64,000 nucleotides of DNA from Bradyrhizobium liaoningense (GTDB lineage: Bacteria; Pseudomonadota; Alphaproteobacteria; Rhizobiales; Xanthobacteraceae): the NCBI RefSeq assembly GCF_018130785.1, contig NZ_JAFCJT010000002.1, positions 868,001 to 932,000 of the forward strand. The letters run 5' to 3'. Position 1 is the first letter of the stretch, and each line of letters starts with the position of its first letter. This document shows positions 17,550 to 25,991 of the stretch, piece by piece. A program made the position numbers and the translations under genes. The notes under the pieces are model-generated. The model was not told the DNA's origin. It worked only from the letters and a program-made list of their open reading frames with translations, and did no database searches.

Positions 17550-18946
17550 AGCAGAATATCCTCGTCGTCTCCGAAGCGCTTGGCGAGCCCAACCACAAGC
17601 GCGGCATCTTCCATTTCACGCGCGAGTTGATGCGCTCGCTCGCGGCCGAGGGCCACGAGCTGACCTTGCTGGTCGAGACCACCAGGCGCTATCGCAAGCT
17701 GCGCCGGCGCGAGCGGCGCACCAAGCTGTTTCCGTCAGAGGCGCGCAACATCGAGCTGCTCGCCCTCTACCGCTTCCTCGACGAGATCAACATGGGCGAG
17801 CCGCTAACGCGCAATGGCTTGCGGCGCACGCTCGACTGGCTCCGACACAAGGCCACCATGTCGGTGTCGTGGGACTATATCCTCTGCTTGCTGCGCGCCG
17901 TCGGGCTGCGCGGGCTGAACACCCGGCTGATCGAGAACAGGACCGCCGCGCTCGAATACGTCCCGCCGGATCTGCGCCATCTCGAATTGTTCCGCGCCTT
18001 CCAGCTCGAGCCCGGCTTCTACAGCTATCAGGATTCCTCGGCCTTCTTCCTGCTGCCACCGCCGCAGGTCGATGCACGCGACTACGACGTCATCGTCGTG
18101 GACACCCCGACCCGGGTGGCGATCAGGCGCAAGCCGGATGCCAAGGTGATCTGCGTGGTGCACGACCTCTTGCCGCTCACCGACCTCAAGCTCAGCGACG
18201 TCGCAACGCGGCTGTTCCTGTCGCGGCTTCTCACCAGCCTGCTTCAAGCCAACGAGCTCGCCTTCGTTTCAAACTATAGCATGATGCGGTTCAGGGAACT
18301 GTTGCCGCAATTTGCGGACCTACCGGCGCGGGTCGTGTATCCCCGCACCCGGTTCGACGCCCCGGATGTCCTGCACCTCCCAGCCCCGTCGGGGCGTCCG
18401 GGGCGGCCGAGCTTCGTCGTCATCGTCTCGAACGAGCCGCGCAAGAACGTCGCCACAGTGATCCGCGCCTTCCGCGGCGTGCCCCAGGCCGATCTCGTCG
18501 TGATCGGCTATGCCGGCGAGACAAGCCGGATGCGCAACCTTCCGCCAAACGTCCGCTTCGCCGGTTATGTCGACGAACATGAGAAGGCGGCCCTGATCGC
18601 GGAAGCGAACGGGCTGATCATGCCGAGCTTCGCCGAAGGCTTTGGTGTGCCGATCATCGAGGCGTTGGCCGCGAACACGCCGGTGCTGTGCTCCGACATC
18701 GCGGTGTTCCGTGAGGTGGCGCGCGAGCTCGCCGACTACTTTGACCCGTTCTCGACCGACTCGATCGCAGCTTCTGTCACCCGCGTGCTGACGCGTCAGG
18801 AGGAGTACCGCGGCAGGATCCGGGCACGGCGACACGAACTCGCCGAGCGTTTTGGCTACGAGACCCAGGCGCGCGACTTCCTCGGGCATAAGATGCCCCG
18901 GGCAACCTGGCCGCCGCGCGATAAGCGTCTTGCGCATGACTGCTGA
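17546..18946 (+). CDS. Glycosyltransferase family 4
   Basis: Cytoplasmic GT-B enzyme of 466 aa. The N-terminal half has a Rossmann-like beginning (NILVVSEALGEPNHKRGIFH). The C-terminal half carries the nucleotide-sugar site VVIGYAGETSRMRNLPPNVR and the canonical E-x7-E motif in FAEGFGVPIIEALAANTPVL. The frame is open far upstream over the ATPase gene, but the true start is the ATG at 17546, overlapping the ATPase stop. It overlaps the ligase gene by 11 nt, so all four genes are tightly coupled. Donor and acceptor sugars are not readable. Confidence 0.92.
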   Translation: MKQNILVVSEALGEPNHKRGIFHFTRELMRSLAAEGHELTLLVETTRRYRKLRRRERRTKLFPSEARNIELLALYRFLDEINMGEPLTRNGLRRTLDWLRHKATMSVSWDYILCLLRAVGLRGLNTRLIENRTAALEYVPPDLRHLELFRAFQLEPGFYSYQDSSAFFLLPPPQVDARDYDVIVVDTPTRVAIRRKPDAKVICVVHDLLPLTDLKLSDVATRLFLSRLLTSLLQANELAFVSNYSMMRFRELLPQFADLPARVVYPRTRFDAPDVLHLPAPSGRPGRPSFVVIVSNEPRKNVATVIRAFRGVPQADLVVIGYAGETSRMRNLPPNVRFAGYVDEHEKAALIAEANGLIMPSFAEGFGVPIIEALAANTPVLCSDIAVFREVARELADYFDPFSTDSIAASVTRVLTRQEEYRGRIRARRHELAERFGYETQARDFLGHKMPRATWPPRDKRLAHDC

Positions 18947-20294
18947 ACCCGCGGTATGGTCCGGTCGGGCCAGCCCACAAGCCTTGCGCGCCCGATGGCA
19001 AGCCATGGGCAGATCGCCCGCGCTGATCGGGGCCGTCGATGTGCTCGCCGTCCTGATCGCGGCGTCGCTGCCTTGGTCGACCACAGCGCCTTCGATCTTC
19101 GTCGGGCTCTGGCTGCTCGTGGTGACGCCGACCATCGACTGGCGCGACTATGGGCGCAAGCTTGCGCGGCCGGCTTTTGCCCTGCCCTTCGCCTTCCTGC
19201 TGCTCGCGCTCCTCGGCACGCTCTGGTCGGACGCCGCGTGGGCGGACCGGCTGCATGCGATCAAGCCGGTCGCAAAGCTCGTGCTCATTCCAGCACTGCT
19301 CTATCACTTCGGCCTATCCGAGCGCGGTTTTTGGGTTTGCCTTGCCTTTCTCGCGTCCTGCGCACTGCTTGCAGTCTATTCCTGGATCGTGCTGCTCGAT
19401 CCCGCCTGGAAAATCACCGCGACGGCGTCGGCCGGCGTTCCCGTCAAGAACTACATCGATCAGAGCCAGGAATTCACGCTCTGCGCCTTTGCGCTCGCCC
19501 TGCCGGCGTTGACCTTCCGGCGCGGCGGAAGCGTGGTTGCGACAGCGGTCTGTCTGGCATTGATCCTGCTGTTCGCCACCAACATGGTGTTCGTCGCCTC
19601 GGCCCGCACGGCACTGCTCTGCATTGCGGTGCTGCTCGCCCTGTTCGCCTGGAAGCATCTCAGCCGGCGCGCGGCGCTGGTCCTGCTCGCGGGCACGGTC
19701 GCCGCGAGCGCGCTGACCTGGACCACCTCGCCCTATCTGCGCCAGCGCATCACGGACATCGCCGTCGAATACCGCCACGGCCGCGAGGACATCAGCCGTG
19801 CCTCGACCGCCCAACGGCTGACCTATTGGCGCAAGGCGATCCATGGCTTTGCCGAGGCGCCCTGGACCGGTCATGGCACCGGATCGATCAAGCGCCAGTT
19901 CGAGCGCGCGGCCACCGGTGGAAGCAGCCTCGATGCGGAGATCGTCAGCAATCCGCACAACCAGACCCTCAATGTCGCCATGCAGTGGGGCCTCCTGGGC
20001 GTCGTCCTGCTCTACGCGATGTGGGTCGCCCATCTCCGCCTGTTCCTGGGCGAGGGTCTTGCGGCCTGGATCGGCATCGCCGCCGTCGTACAGAACATCG
20101 CGAGCTCGCTCCTGAACTCGCATTTGTTCGATTTCCACGAGGGCTGGATGTATGTGCTCGGCGTCGGCGTGGCCGGCGGCATGGCATTGAAAGCGAAGGC
20201 CGGACCGCATTTGCATTATGAGACCCGCAGCGAGGATGAAGCGGTCGATCCGCAGAAATTTCTGCGCGCCGGCATGCGGTTCAGCGCCGACTAG
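18936..20294 (+). CDS. O-antigen ligase/polymerase-like membrane protein with foreign M23 C-terminal tail
   Basis: Polytopic inner-membrane protein of 452 aa with about 10-11 helices and a large periplasmic loop around residues 230-340. The loop carries a Wzy_C-like stretch (TYWRKAIHGFAEAPWTGHGT), typical of proteins that ligate or polymerise lipid-linked glycans. The ATG at 18936 overlaps the preceding glycosyltransferase. Residues 423-452 do not belong to the family: GPHLHYETR and EAVDPQKFLRAG are shared with the C-terminus of the M23 peptidase at 11112-12461. The tail therefore looks like a captured gene end. Substrate is probably the glycan made and exported by the operon. Confidence 0.85.
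   Translation: MTAEPAVWSGRASPQALRARWQAMGRSPALIGAVDVLAVLIAASLPWSTTAPSIFVGLWLLVVTPTIDWRDYGRKLARPAFALPFAFLLLALLGTLWSDAAWADRLHAIKPVAKLVLIPALLYHFGLSERGFWVCLAFLASCALLAVYSWIVLLDPAWKITATASAGVPVKNYIDQSQEFTLCAFALALPALTFRRGGSVVATAVCLALILLFATNMVFVASARTALLCIAVLLALFAWKHLSRRAALVLLAGTVAASALTWTTSPYLRQRITDIAVEYRHGREDISRASTAQRLTYWRKAIHGFAEAPWTGHGTGSIKRQFERAATGGSSLDAEIVSNPHNQTLNVAMQWGLLGVVLLYAMWVAHLRLFLGEGLAAWIGIAAVVQNIASSLLNSHLFDFHEGWMYVLGVGVAGGMALKAKAGPHLHYETRSEDEAVDPQKFLRAGMRFSAD
20202..20294 (+). pseudogene. Fragment of an M23 peptidase 3' end fused in frame to the ligase gene
   Basis: Ninety-three bases (31 codons including the stop) align without gaps to 12369-12461, the end of the M23 peptidase gene. By hand count 77 of 93 bases and 24 of 30 residues match. 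Both copies are on the same strand, so they form divergent direct repeats about 7.8 kb apart. The fragment carries the HLHYE zinc motif but no other part of the peptidase domain, so it has no catalytic meaning here. Confidence 0.8.
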
Positions 20295-20299
20295 GCCTT

Positions 20300-22483
20300 T
20301 TACTCCGCCGCCACGCAAGCCGCCTGGGAGGGAGCCAGCGCAAAGACGCCGAAAACGGGCACCACCATTTCGAGTTCGCGGCGATAGCTTTCGTAGCTGA
20401 GCGCTCCCGGCCGAATGAAGCCGAGTTGAAGCGTGTGATCGCCCACACGCCTGAGAACGATCGGAGCGCTCGCCGGCGTAAACTGGGCGCCACCGGGACT
20501 GGACAGCGTCGTGATCAGACCGCGTGCGGGCTCGTTTCTCTTATCGGGACGTGACACCATGATCAGACGTATCGCTCCCTTTTCGAGGGTGACGAAGTTG
20601 AGGAACGGGCGTCCATCGGGGATGTAGACACGGCCCCTCTGCGTATGCCCGGCATCAACACGTTCGCGTTCCTCGAACATGAGACAGGACTCGGTTTCGT
20701 CCCAATGAATGCCGATAATGTAGGCACTGATGATCTCGGGGTTGGAGAACGCGGGCCTGAAGCAGACGTAGTCCCCCTCGAAGGCCTCCACTCCCGCGCG
20801 ATCGCGGTAGCCAAGATCATCGGCGACGTCGAACCTAGACGTCACTGGCGGAGGTTCGAGTCCGCCGGCAATCGACGGCGCATCATGCGATGGAAACTCC
20901 TTGTGCGGACTGGTGGCTATCCGCTCGGCAGCGACGTTGCGTATGCGCTCGGACTCATTGAAGACCGCGAGGACCATGCCGCCGACGATGAAGCCGGTTA
21001 AGCCAGTGCTTAGCGCCACCAGTTGGATCGCATCCTGCGGATGTACATAGAATTGAGCCAGTACTTGCTGGCCGATCATATGCGCGACCAGCCACCCCGC
21101 ACAGGTCATCGCGGCGCCGTTCGCGAGAGCCCCGAGGGCCGCCACGCGGTACCAGCTCATCCGCGAACATCCCATGTAGGAGCAAATGAGCCCGAGGGAA
21201 ATCGTACAGATGAAAGGCGTGATGACACCGTATAGCCGCTCGATGAACTGCCTAAGAACGTCCTGATATCCTCCTCCCTGCATCAGGGCGGACACGAGTG
21301 GAATGCCGATCCGGAGCGCAATCGACAGCCCCACGACGACGAGACCGGCGACAACCAACTCGGCGATAGGCGGATATCCAGGCGTGTTGCCTTCCTTGCG
21401 TCCGATGAAGCGTTGCGCCACGACGATTGCGCCCAGGACTGCGAAGCCGATCGAAGCGCCGAACGTGACCGCAATCGTCAGCACCTTGCCGACGTCGATC
21501 GGAAGTGTTCCCGGCATGAACACCATCATGCCAATGCTCCAGGCCGTGACGAGGAAGATCGTTGTCGCCCATTGATCCAGCCCAAAGGTCGGCCCCGGAC
21601 TGTAGGCGAAACCCATCCTTGCTAGCCGCTGCAATCGGCCGCTATGGGTCCTTTCGCAAAACAGGACATAGCGAGATACGAGGCCGCAAGTGAGGTTGGT
21701 GACCTCAGCAATGTTGCGGTTCAAAGCGTCCTTCAATTCCGGGGTTGGAAGCGACGACGTGAAAAAGGCAAGACCGGCGTGCATCATCTCTTCGTAACGG
21801 GCATCCGCACGAGCCGCCACCGCGTCGCCCATCTGCATGATCATGGCGTAGGCGGATCGGCCATATCCATTTCCGGTGAAGTCGAGGGCCGCAGCATTCT
21901 GCCGGGGTCCGACGAACAGGTTGTACAGGCCGATGGCTCTTGTGAAGCGGTCGGGAAGAGTACCGTCCCTGCTGAAACTCAGCGCTTGCGGACCGATATT
22001 CTCCGAAACGATTTTGGTCACCTTGCTTCGGAGGTCGTCGCGCGGGACGAAGCCCGTGGTTTGCGCGAGTTCAAATGCGAGTCGGTCGGCTTCACGCGGA
22101 ATGGCGGCCAATCTGACACAAAATGCGCGCGCGGCCCGGTCGATCCGCGCCACCTGCCGGAATTGCGAAGCGACGACGATGATGAGCACGGCCACGATCG
22201 GAGCATATTGATCCAGTTGCGCCTGCGCCTTTGGATCCACCGCCTTCACCTGGCCGACGACGAAGTCGAACCCGATGCTGCCCTGGACGAGTCCGATCAT
22301 TACGACCAGCCAGAGCGGTATCATCAAGGCGTAGTAGAATATCACCCCCCAGAAGAACAGCGCGAAGGTCGTACCGGACCGATTGGTGGGCGGAGAGTTG
22401 AAGCGCGCCCAGGCCACGACAAAGAGTGCCAAGATCGCAATAATCCATTGGCTCTTCGTAACGATCGCGTGGATGATGTCCAT
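20300..22483 (-). CDS. Unrecognised polytopic membrane protein with soluble C-terminal domain
   Basis: No family recognised. The 727-aa protein begins MDIIHAIVTKSQWIIAILAL. Two N-terminal helices and a third near residue 95 precede a hydrophilic segment of about 200 residues. Further helices then cluster at about 290-530. The last 190 residues are soluble, with many beta-prone segments (EGDYVCFRPAFSNPEIISAY and TLEKGAIRLIMVSR). GGGAG lies 9 nt before the ATG at 22483. Base use looks less GC-biased than in neighbouring genes, which could mean acquisition. It is convergent with the ligase gene, 5 bp apart. A membrane sensor or transporter with a ligand-binding tail is possible, but nothing proves it. 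Confidence 0.7.
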   Translation of the reverse strand: MDIIHAIVTKSQWIIAILALFVVAWARFNSPPTNRSGTTFALFFWGVIFYYALMIPLWLVVMIGLVQGSIGFDFVVGQVKAVDPKAQAQLDQYAPIVAVLIIVVASQFRQVARIDRAARAFCVRLAAIPREADRLAFELAQTTGFVPRDDLRSKVTKIVSENIGPQALSFSRDGTLPDRFTRAIGLYNLFVGPRQNAAALDFTGNGYGRSAYAMIMQMGDAVAARADARYEEMMHAGLAFFTSSLPTPELKDALNRNIAEVTNLTCGLVSRYVLFCERTHSGRLQRLARMGFAYSPGPTFGLDQWATTIFLVTAWSIGMMVFMPGTLPIDVGKVLTIAVTFGASIGFAVLGAIVVAQRFIGRKEGNTPGYPPIAELVVAGLVVVGLSIALRIGIPLVSALMQGGGYQDVLRQFIERLYGVITPFICTISLGLICSYMGCSRMSWYRVAALGALANGAAMTCAGWLVAHMIGQQVLAQFYVHPQDAIQLVALSTGLTGFIVGGMVLAVFNESERIRNVAAERIATSPHKEFPSHDAPSIAGGLEPPPVTSRFDVADDLGYRDRAGVEAFEGDYVCFRPAFSNPEIISAYIIGIHWDETESCLMFEERERVDAGHTQRGRVYIPDGRPFLNFVTLEKGAIRLIMVSRPDKRNEPARGLITTLSSPGGAQFTPASAPIVLRRVGDHTLQLGFIRPGALSYESYRRELEMVVPVFGVFALAPSQAACVAAE

Positions 22484-22721
22484 GTTACGCGCTCCCACAT
22501 AGCAGGCGACGCTTGCATGATTGGCTCTGCCCTCGCCGAGGCAGGGCACAATTCAGACCAGGGACCTCGTGGAGGCGCAGCGCGCGTCGACACAGGTGCC
22601 CGAACAATAGCGAAGCCTACGCTGGCCGACCCGGCTTGCAATGTGAAGTAGAACACACCCGGGAGGACATTTCTTTGGCGGAGTTGGACACCGCGACCGC
22701 TGTCGGTCACATACAACCGAG

Positions 22722-23957
22722 CTACGGACTCCGCTCGTGCCCGACCTCGCCGGTGATGACGTCGCCGAACAGCTCCCAGGCCTGTCCGTTGAAGCGCATC
22801 AGCTGCATCTGCTCGATCGGAAAGTAGTCGTCGGCGGAGGTGTTGACCATGATGCCGGGCAGCATCAGGTCGGTGTGGAAATCCTTCAGATTCGTGGCCT
22901 GCTTCATCGCGTTCTCACGCGTGAGATTGTCGCCGCACTGCTTCAGCACCTGGGCCATCGCCTCGGCCTGCACATAGCCATAGAGGTTGTTGGCATTGGC
23001 CTTGTCGCCATCAGGGTAATATTTGTCCATGAAGGCGCGCCATTTGATCACGGCGGGATCCTTGTCCCAAGTCGGATCGGTGGGGTCCTTCAGATAGGCT
23101 GTCGAGATGATGTCCTTGGAATAGTCGAGCCCGGCTGGCTTCAGCACCGAGGCGATAGAAGTCGCCGTATTGGCGAGAAAGAATTTTGGTTTCCAGCCGA
23201 GCTCTCCGACCTTGCGGATCGCCTGCGCCGATCCCTTCGGGGCGGCCCATGAGAAGAAGATGTCGGCGCCCGAGTCATGCAGCGCCACGATCTGCGAGTC
23301 GATCGAGGGATCGCTGACCTCATAGGACTTGTCGGCGATGATCATGTTGGCCTTGTCGCCGAGCCCGTCCTTCAGGCCCTTGAACTGGTCCTTGCCGGCG
23401 TCGTCGTTCTGCCAGAACACGGCGATCTTGCTGTTGGGGAAATGATCGCGGATGTATTTTGCATAGATCCGCCCCTCGCTCTGGTAGTTCGGCTGGAAGC
23501 CCATGGTCCACGGGAAATTCTTGGGGTCGCCGAACTTGGTGCCGCCGGAGGCGACGAACAGCTGCGGCACTTTCTTCGCGTTCATGTATTTCATGATCGC
23601 GGAGTTCGAGGGCGTGCCGAGCGGCTGGAAGATCAGCAGCACCTCGTCGCTTTCGACCAGCTTGCGCGCCTGCTCGATCGCCTTCGGCGGCGAATAGGCG
23701 TCGTCATAGCTGATGAAGTTGATCTTGCGTCCGTTGATGCCGCCCTGGTCGTTGATCATCCTGAAGTAGGCGGCTTCGGTCTTGCCGATCACGCCATAGG
23801 ACGACGCCGGCCCGCTATAGGGCATGATGTTGCCGATCTTGACTTCGGTGTCGGTGGCTCCGGGATCGTATTTCTTCTGCGCCGAGGCCGGTGCCGTGAC
23901 GAGCACGCCGGCAGCAAGAATGGCGAGGGCAGCAAGGCTTTCGCGACGACCCGGCAT
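22722..23957 (-). CDS. ABC transporter periplasmic binding protein (branched-chain amino acid type)
   Basis: Exported solute-binding protein of 411 aa of the LivJ/HAAT class. The signal peptide spans about residues 1-26, ending APASAQ. The mature part begins KYDPGATDTEVKIGNIMPYS, typical of periplasmic binding folds of this class. The ATG is preceded by GGGGAGAG. No permease or ATPase gene lies nearby: downstream is the unrecognised membrane protein and upstream the EamA gene. It must therefore work with components encoded elsewhere. The class in rhizobia binds amino acids, aromatic acids or urea; ligand unknown. Confidence 0.92.
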   Translation of the reverse strand: MPGRRESLAALAILAAGVLVTAPASAQKKYDPGATDTEVKIGNIMPYSGPASSYGVIGKTEAAYFRMINDQGGINGRKINFISYDDAYSPPKAIEQARKLVESDEVLLIFQPLGTPSNSAIMKYMNAKKVPQLFVASGGTKFGDPKNFPWTMGFQPNYQSEGRIYAKYIRDHFPNSKIAVFWQNDDAGKDQFKGLKDGLGDKANMIIADKSYEVSDPSIDSQIVALHDSGADIFFSWAAPKGSAQAIRKVGELGWKPKFFLANTATSIASVLKPAGLDYSKDIISTAYLKDPTDPTWDKDPAVIKWRAFMDKYYPDGDKANANNLYGYVQAEAMAQVLKQCGDNLTRENAMKQATNLKDFHTDLMLPGIMVNTSADDYFPIEQMQLMRFNGQAWELFGDVITGEVGHERSP

Positions 23958-24066
23958 CGTTCTCTCCCCTGTGTTTTGTAGTCTTGTTTTGTGGAGAGTG
24001 TCGCAAGGTCGCCCGCAGCTGGCAAGCGCCAGGATTTTCCGCGCGGTGAAACGACGGACCCGGAAC

Positions 24067-24978
24067 TTACACGATGCGCCGCAGCAGATTCAGAACGCGC
24101 CCGTCGATCACCAGCAGCGCACTTCCGATGACGATAGCGCCCGCGATCTCGCGCAGGGAGATCGGCTCACCGAGCACCAGCCATCCCAACAGGATGGCGG
24201 TGACGGGAATGAGCAGCGTCACCAGCATGACATTGGTCGCGCCCGAACGGCGCAGGACCTGAAAGAAGACGATGTAGGCGAGCGCGGTCGACAGGCCGGC
24301 TAGCCCGAGCACCGCGAGCCAAATCGTCAGGCCAGGCATCGGCAGATGCCATGGCCGCTCGACCGCGCCGGCGACGACCGCCATCATCACTGTCGACGCC
24401 ATCAGTTGAAACGTCGCCGTCCCAAGCGGGGCTGAGTCCTTCAGCAACCGCCGCGCGGCCAGCGCCGCGAAGCCATAGCTGAAAGCGCCGCCGAGGCAGA
24501 GCAGGATGCCGAGCCCCTGCCCCGGCCGCGTCTCGATGCCCCATCCGCGTAGAATGATCACGCCCGCGAGGCCCAGCGCGACGCCGGCCACCCGGCGTAA
24601 CTGCAAGGCTTCTTCGCCCGCCGCAGCCATCACCATCACCGTGAACAGCGGCGTGGTCGCGTTCAGGATCGATGCCAGTCCGCTCGGGATGTAAGTCTGG
24701 CCGATCACGATCAGCGAGAACGGGATGGCGTTGTTGAGCAGCCCGATTGCGACGAATGGCGTCCAACCGATGATGCCCTTGGGAAAACCGATCCCCTGCA
24801 CGCGCAGGAGCGGCAGCAGAATGGCCGTGCCGAGCGCAACGCGCAAAAACACCAGCGTCAGTGGCGGCAACTCCCGCAAGGCCGCGCCGTTGAAGAAGAA
24901 CGAGCCGCCCCAGAGGACCGAGAGCACCGCGAGCAGCGACCAGTCTCGCGCGTCGATCCTGTTGTCGTTCGGGGACAT
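24067..24978 (-). CDS. EamA/DMT family transporter
   Basis: Inner-membrane drug/metabolite transporter of 303 aa with ten predicted helices in two EamA repeats. The first repeat opens with LLAVLSVLWGGSFFFNG and the second is around LCLGGAFSYGFAALAARRLL. Family members export amino acids, purines or other metabolites. The ATG at 24978 is preceded by GAGG at a good distance; a GTG 9 nt upstream is an alternative. It is monocistronic and is followed by the binding-protein gene on the same strand after about 110 bp. Confidence 0.9.
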   Translation of the reverse strand: MSPNDNRIDARDWSLLAVLSVLWGGSFFFNGAALRELPPLTLVFLRVALGTAILLPLLRVQGIGFPKGIIGWTPFVAIGLLNNAIPFSLIVIGQTYIPSGLASILNATTPLFTVMVMAAAGEEALQLRRVAGVALGLAGVIILRGWGIETRPGQGLGILLCLGGAFSYGFAALAARRLLKDSAPLGTATFQLMASTVMMAVVAGAVERPWHLPMPGLTIWLAVLGLAGLSTALAYIVFFQVLRRSGATNVMLVTLLIPVTAILLGWLVLGEPISLREIAGAIVIGSALLVIDGRVLNLLRRIV

Positions 24979-25109
24979 GTGCTTCACCTCGGCGGACGAG
25001 CCTGCCGCCTAGGACAGCGCGGCGGACAGTGCCACCCGATTTCCGATGAAGTTTGGAATTCCCGTGTTCGGATCAAATCGGGGAACACGGACCATGTGGA
25101 TGCGACCCG

Positions 25110-25991
25110 CTAGGACGGCTTCTTCGGCCGCGACACCAGCTCGATCATCTTGCCTTCGTCGTCATCGGGCATCGCGGCCTTGGCCTGCGCGTAGGACTCG
25201 ACCGCAGCGCGCGAGACCAGCGGCTTGTCGGCCAGCAGGCTTTCGGCGAGTTTCACGGCGTAGGCGGCATCCTTGTGCCGCAGCGCCGCCGTAAAGGTCG
25301 CGCCGCTGAAGTCGCGGGCAACCATGCGCCTGGAGTGACGCTGCACCTGCGGGCTTGCCGCGACGCCGGCCTCGATCGATTCCAGCACGAGATTCATGTC
25401 GAGTCCGGCCTGCTCGGCGATCGCGAGGCCCTCGGCAAGGCCGGCGATCTGGATCGCGCCCATCAGGTTGTTGATGAGCTTGTAGACAGTGCCGGAGCCA
25501 ACCGCGCCGAAATGGCGGATGGTCGAGCCGATCGGTTCGAGGAACGGGTGGGCGCGCGCGAGATCGGCCGCATCGGCGCCGGCGAGCAGCGTCAGCTTTC
25601 CGCTCGCTGCCGCATCCGGCAATCCCGTCACGGGGCAGTCAATGTAGATGAGCCCGCGCGCGTTCAGCTCGCGGCCCATCTCGCGGGCGTGGTCATAGGA
25701 GACGGTGGAGCATTCAATCGCGATGGTGCCGGCCTTGGCCGTCTTGGCTGCCCCCTCGGGTCCCAGCCAGACCGCACGCGAGGCTTCGTCGTCGGCGACC
25801 ATGGTCACGACCGCATCGGCATCGATCGCGGCATCCTCAGGCGAGGTCGCCCATTGCGCGCCGCGCGCGATCAGGTCTTCCGCTTTTGTCTTGCTGCGAT
25901 TCCATAGCGTCACCGTGAAGCCGGCATCGAGATAGCGGCCGGCCATGCCATGGCCCATCCGCCCGAGCCCGATGAACGCGACACGCGGCAT
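25110..25991 (-). CDS. NAD(P)-dependent beta-hydroxyacid dehydrogenase (3-hydroxyisobutyrate dehydrogenase-like)
   Basis: Cytoplasmic oxidoreductase of 293 aa, standard length for the family. The Rossmann dinucleotide site is GLGRMGHGMA at residues 8-17. The substrate-binding segment is CPVTGLPDAAASGKLTLLAG, and the catalytic Lys is in GTVYKLINNLM. Substrates in the family include 3-hydroxyisobutyrate, tartronate semialdehyde and D-glycerate; the exact one is not readable. Its ATG overlaps the prfB stop by one base (TGATG), so translation is coupled to release factor 2. Confidence 0.88.
   Translation of the reverse strand: MPRVAFIGLGRMGHGMAGRYLDAGFTVTLWNRSKTKAEDLIARGAQWATSPEDAAIDADAVVTMVADDEASRAVWLGPEGAAKTAKAGTIAIECSTVSYDHAREMGRELNARGLIYIDCPVTGLPDAAASGKLTLLAGADAADLARAHPFLEPIGSTIRHFGAVGSGTVYKLINNLMGAIQIAGLAEGLAIAEQAGLDMNLVLESIEAGVAASPQVQRHSRRMVARDFSGATFTAALRHKDAAYAVKLAESLLADKPLVSRAAVESYAQAKAAMPDDDEGKMIELVSRPKKPS

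Noticed and set aside
20848..20872. tRNA T-arm-like GGCGGA-GGTTCGAG-TCCGCC
   Set aside because: It lies within the coding frame of the 727-aa membrane protein, and no D-arm, anticodon arm or acceptor stem is found around it.
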